Shown here: positions 61,303 to 64,000 of the stretch, one piece after another | Layout of the letters: every line of letters begins with the position of its first letter | Position numbering within the stretch: position 1 is the first letter of the stretch | Source of the DNA: Agapanthus africanus | Taxonomy: Eukaryota; Streptophyta; Magnoliopsida; Asparagales; Amaryllidaceae | Assembly (NCBI GenBank): GCA_030015575.1 | Contig: JASDDO010000026.1 | Location: forward strand, 451,709,096-451,773,095 | Direction: 5' to 3' | DNA length: 64,000 nt | Position numbers and translations under genes: made by a program | The notes under the pieces: model-generated | Seen by the model: the letters and a program-made list of their open reading frames with translations, nothing else | Told to the model about the DNA's origin: nothing | Database searches by the model: none

Positions 61303-61876
61303 ATATGCATGTATGCATGTGTATATCCAATGTGTCCATCAATGACACATCAAATTATCATGAAACCTGAGTGTCCAGCATCGACACTCGAAAATATCAT
61401 AAAATACGTGTCCAGCATCGACATGTAAATTCTCATATCTCGGACACCGTCTCATCGGATCGGCCCTCATATGCATCTAATCTCACGACTCTGGTCGGTA
61501 TCCATCGGATATCCGACGAGCCCAAACTATCACCGGTCGGTAGTTCTCCCTTGCATGGTTTAGCGCCTTTCTATACGATCTTCTTACCTCGGGGTACCAC
61601 ACTGGGTCCACCATGTACCCGCAGACGGTGCTTCCTCACTCCTTGAATCGGGTAACTCATAGCTCAGAACCGAGAAAACTCATGGTGGACGCCACAAATC
61701 ATATCACGAGAAACCGCGTTTTTAAAATGATCATAAGACTTTTAAAATATATCAACGGTTCTCAAATCCATAGATCTCATGAAAACATCTCATATGCATG
61801 TAATCATAAAGGTACAGTAAATGCAATGCACAGAACGGTACTGTAAAGTATTTCGAGTATTTTCATGTAAGCATAT
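61303..61876 (-). repeat. Gypsy LTR fragment, interrupted
   Basis: It aligns with about 37180-37840 of the G1 5' LTR, including the GAGTGTCCAGCATCGACACTC hairpin. At 61876, right after GTAAGCATAT, another LTR of the same superfamily begins. It continues the pattern of LTR-into-LTR insertion. Confidence 0.8.
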
Positions 61877-64000
61877 TGTCACGACCCGAAAGAACGGAAC
61901 ATGACCGGCACTTAAACTACGAACGTCTCGAGGCGTACGTAATCTAAGTAAACCGAAAACCCAGAATCCAAACCAAGAAAAGTAGTAGAGTGCAGGAAAA
62001 ACCAACTTAAAGCAAGTAGTTTCAATAGCATAAGCCGAATTATGCAGTTTTTAAAACATCAAAAATTTACTGAAAATTTCGGCAGAGTCTCCTTTGTAAA
62101 TACTGGCCCCCAAACGGGATACAACATGAATAGTATACGAAATCAAGAAAAAGGCATCCCCAAGCGGGAGCTAGCTCTTCGTCAATCGACGGTCACAACC
62201 ACACAAGTAATATAATATACAACGCCAACGGCGAGGATCAAAACTCAAAAGGAAACTCAAAACCACCAGAAATATAACGAGCGACTCTAAGGTCGAAAGA
62301 ATAAACAACACTGGTCTCTATCTCAATAAATACATGTTTGGTTGATGGAATTTACTAGATACAACGGAATAATATTATACAAGGTAATATGATGGGTACG
62401 ATACAAGAAAAACCCACCTACTAGAAAGCCACCCGAATGAAACTGAGCCCGCAAGCCGTAATGAAACCTGTACGGCAAACCTGCAAGAAACTGGGGCACA
62501 ACGGGGGTGAGTTGCCAACTCGTGAATAGAAAAACATCTACGCACAGAAATCGCATAAATAACGCAACCTAGGTCAATGATCATAATATATCCTCAAATA
62601 TAAGTATAACAGGCAGCCTATAACAATGGCTAGGGTAATATCTAACCCGAGTATAATTTCATGTGCCCGTGTCAGTGCCTCAGGTAGCAATATATCATAT
62701 GAATGAGGTATGAATGCATGAAACAGAATACATGTAAATGAAGAAACTGTTTTCATAAATTAGTGAGATTTCCTTCGTATTTTTAAACTAAGGTATCATA
62801 AATGAAATCAGCATCAACAGTGTCTAGCATCGACACAAAACATAAATCTCACTGTCTCGAAATATCAATGTCTCAATCTCAATATCTAGGGCGCCGTCAG
62901 TCCAGACCGGCCCCTACCATCCATCTCAAGACCACGACGGTATCCTCCGGATATCCGACGCGTCGGGTAATATCACCGGTAGGTAGTGCTCCCCAGCCAG
63001 GCTCAACGTCAACACCACATTCCTCTTGCCCCGGGGTACCACACCGGGCCCACCATGTACCCGTGACGGTTCCTCCACTCCTCGACACGGATCTCCAAAA
63101 CCACAGCAAACTCATGGTGGACGACACTTTACATCACTAGAAAACCGCAACATTTTATATTTTAAAAGATCATAAGTTGTAAATTTTGCGGCTTTCCCCG
63201 AAATCCAGAAATATCATAAATCTCAAGAAATCATCACAAGTGCATATGTCAATGATAATGAACTAGGCATGAACAACTGAATAACAGTATGCATGAAGTA
63301 GTAGGTAATAACTACAATGTCTAATATGGCATATAAGGGAAGTACACTAATATCATGTCAAAACTACTAGCTAACAATCTAAGTCAAGCAATTATATTCT
63401 CTAAAGTGTACGTGACATGGCAATTACCGATGAAGATGTGTGTGAGCCGGCAAGTAGGTGTACGTGGTACATACGCATCATCGGTAATGGTGCTGGTGTC
63501 CTAACAGCATGATATCAATATTGGAATATGCAGCAAAATAAATATGCGAGGCAGAGCGAACAGCAATAATGTGCGGGAGCTGAATACTAGACACAACGAT
63601 AACTAATCTGCAATAATCTAATATAAGTCCTACAAATGGTGCCTTTTGAAATAACACGAATCATGGGGTTTTGAAAATAGGGGCTACGGTGTTTTTATGA
63701 AAAGATACGTCGTTTTTTGAAATATCCGTAGATTCCTTGAGCTGTCTTTAAAAATGCCCACGATTCGTTAGTTTTGAAATAGGTAGGGTCTAATCTAATC
63801 TAACAACTACGCTAAACTATACGGCTGAACTAACAAGCTGAACTACAGGTAAGGAAACCGCCTATCATCTGAGTCGATACATATACATACCTGTATATGT
63901 ATAGTCGGTGATCCCGCCTCAATAATATCATATCCATAACCAGACATCCCAAGTCAAGAGTGCGGATCAATCATCAATATAGCTCGTACGTAAATCCGTC
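61877..64000 (-). mobile_element. Gypsy (Tekay/Del-like) LTR, left part, cut by window edge
   Basis: It starts TGTCACGACCCG at 61877 and closely follows the subfamily of the solo LTR at 27440. The left duplication would be CATAT (61872-61876). The rest lies outside the window, so solo or full element cannot be decided. Confidence 0.85.
63423..63488 (-). other. 66-nt two-stem hairpin element (right-edge LTR copy)
   Basis: Arms at 63423-63435 and 63476-63488 are complementary except for one pair. They have C:G where the G1 copies have T:A. Confidence 0.6.

Overview
The window is plant nuclear DNA made of nested LTR retrotransposons. I found no host gene, tRNA, rRNA, CRISPR array or bacterial-type operon. 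The plant origin is inferred from the element types: Angela-like Copia elements with LTRs of about 2 kb, Tat-type Gypsy gag remnants, Tekay/Del-like Gypsy LTRs of about 4.5 kb starting TGTCACRACCC, and initiator-Met primer sites (TGGTATCAGAGC). A large, repeat-rich angiosperm genome fits best. I cannot name a species.

The nest can be read from target-site duplications (TSDs). The oldest layer is a Tat-type Gypsy element on the minus strand: gag remnants at 2923-3907, 6010-7638 and 57531-58179, then a probable LTR remnant at 58180-60427. It was hit by a Gypsy LTR (1-2922, running off the left edge), by a solo LTR of Copia family II (3908-6004, TSD CCATC) and by a complete-ended Copia element of family I, called copia A (7639-57525, minus, TSD GGAAC). 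Copia A carries two insertions: copia B (44238-54546, plus, same family, TSD GTATC) and G1 (11464-40738, minus, TSD ATGAG). G1 is a LARD-like element with 4.5-kb LTRs and a 3.9-kb interior without recognisable gag or pol. G1's left LTR was hit by a Copia family II element (14046-26021, plus) and by a solo Gypsy LTR (27440-31809). The family II element in turn holds a solo family I LTR in its own 5' LTR (14905-17112). The right edge (60428-64000) holds a truncated family II LTR and two nested pieces of the Gypsy LTR family.

All coding remnants are broken. Recognisable parts are Copia integrase and reverse transcriptase in copia A and B, faint traces in the family II element, and Tat gag. Hand comparison of LTR starts suggests copia B is youngest (about 3% divergence), the family II element next (about 4%), and copia A and G1 older (about 5-6%).

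The least expected signal is structural. The non-coding parts of four element families are full of short, nearly perfect hairpins, and several show paired changes that keep both arms complementary: a two-kilobase hairpin array at 58.4-60.4 kb, a fixed 66-nt two-stem element in every Gypsy LTR copy that reaches that point, tandem hairpins in the family I Copia LTRs, and a 29-bp hairpin minisatellite inside G1. G1 also carries a segment of about 300 bp resembling the Copia leader.
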